This document shows, one piece after another, positions 63,978-64,000 of a DNA stretch of 64,000 nucleotides. The stretch is from Celeribacter indicus. GTDB taxonomy: Bacteria > Pseudomonadota > Alphaproteobacteria > Rhodobacterales > Rhodobacteraceae. The translations under genes and the position numbers were made by a program. A model generated the notes under the pieces. That model ran no database searches and was not told the origin of the DNA. It saw only the letters and a list, made by a program, of their open reading frames with translations. Position 1 is the stretch's first letter. Every line of letters starts with the position of its first letter. Where the stretch lies: assembly GCF_000819565.1 (NCBI RefSeq), contig NZ_CP004393.1, forward strand, positions 3,658,001-3,722,000. The letters run 5' to 3'.

Positions 63978-64000
63978 GCCGGCGCGAAAAATTCTGGGAG
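63974..64000 (+). CDS. Start of a YcgN-like cysteine-cluster protein (partial)
   Basis: Only nine codons are visible, MSRREKFWE, overlapping the ribF stop (ATGA). The REKFWE opening matches the start of the UPF0260/YcgN family, whose members continue with a cysteine cluster. The gene runs off the window, so the call rests on very little sequence. Confidence 0.45.

Overview
This window looks like chromosomal core DNA of a high-GC alphaproteobacterium, most probably family Rhodobacteraceae (Roseobacter/Paracoccus relatives). The pointers are class I lysyl-tRNA synthetase, the Hsp20-DUF1150 pair, DUF1467, DUF2161, a fused sulfate adenylyltransferase/APS kinase, a Hint-domain protein, YbjN, the TIGR01459 HAD hydrolase, a CIRCE element before groESL, and a tandem glycine riboswitch before gcvTHP. 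I see no insertion sequence, integrase, prophage block, CRISPR array or toxin-antitoxin pair. The accessory content is scattered single genes.

Layout. 0-8.4 kb: lysK, a TerB-like protein, a PBP4-type carboxypeptidase, nadD, a MarR-GNAT fusion with two matching operator-like dyads, an HNH nuclease gene broken by one amber codon, ettA, and two small overlapping ORFs. 8.6-16.4 kb: a cold-shock protein, a TPR-methyltransferase, the envelope pair tamA-tamB, tRNA-Ala(CGC) and thioredoxin 2. 16.5-21.7 kb: the glycine cleavage operon gcvT-gcvH-gcvP under a tandem glycine riboswitch, and a DUF411 protein. 21.8-31 kb: gltX, a zinc metallopeptidase, a Tat-exported metallo-hydrolase, pfkB, a short Hsp70, DUF167, nitroreductase, an EI24 membrane protein, DUF1467, methylmalonyl-CoA epimerase, an atypical response regulator, and a hemerythrin gene behind an EcfG-type general stress promoter.

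31-43.6 kb: aspS, a GT87-type membrane glycosyltransferase, carB, a DEAD-box helicase with a long leader, a CII-like HTH protein, thymidine kinase, a tRNA-binding protein overlapping proC, ybjN, a cluster of DnaA-box-like sites, and ubiK. 43.6-52.5 kb: the tightly coupled lgt-midA-pgeF operon, a 48-residue basic protein, a Hint-domain protein, a divergent lrp/trxB pair, the SAT/APS-kinase fusion with a structured leader, and a glycosyltransferase. 52.5-64 kb: DUF1150 and hsp20 behind a sigma-32 promoter, ydcH-like, purE-purK, GNAT, groES-groEL, DUF2161, a ZIP transporter, an NTF2-like protein, Mn-dependent pyrophosphatase, a second GNAT, a HAD hydrolase, a MaoC hydratase, ribF, and the first codons of a YcgN-like gene.

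Most genes are housekeeping. I found no convincing new multi-gene system. The points most worth following are regulatory or structural: the DnaA-box cluster near 43.2 kb, a repeated 3'-end motif at two convergent gene junctions, the paired dyads before the MarR-GNAT gene, the leader of the sulfate-activation gene, and the nonsense-interrupted HNH gene. Promoter, terminator and operator calls come from reading the sequence by eye and are not scored against any model.
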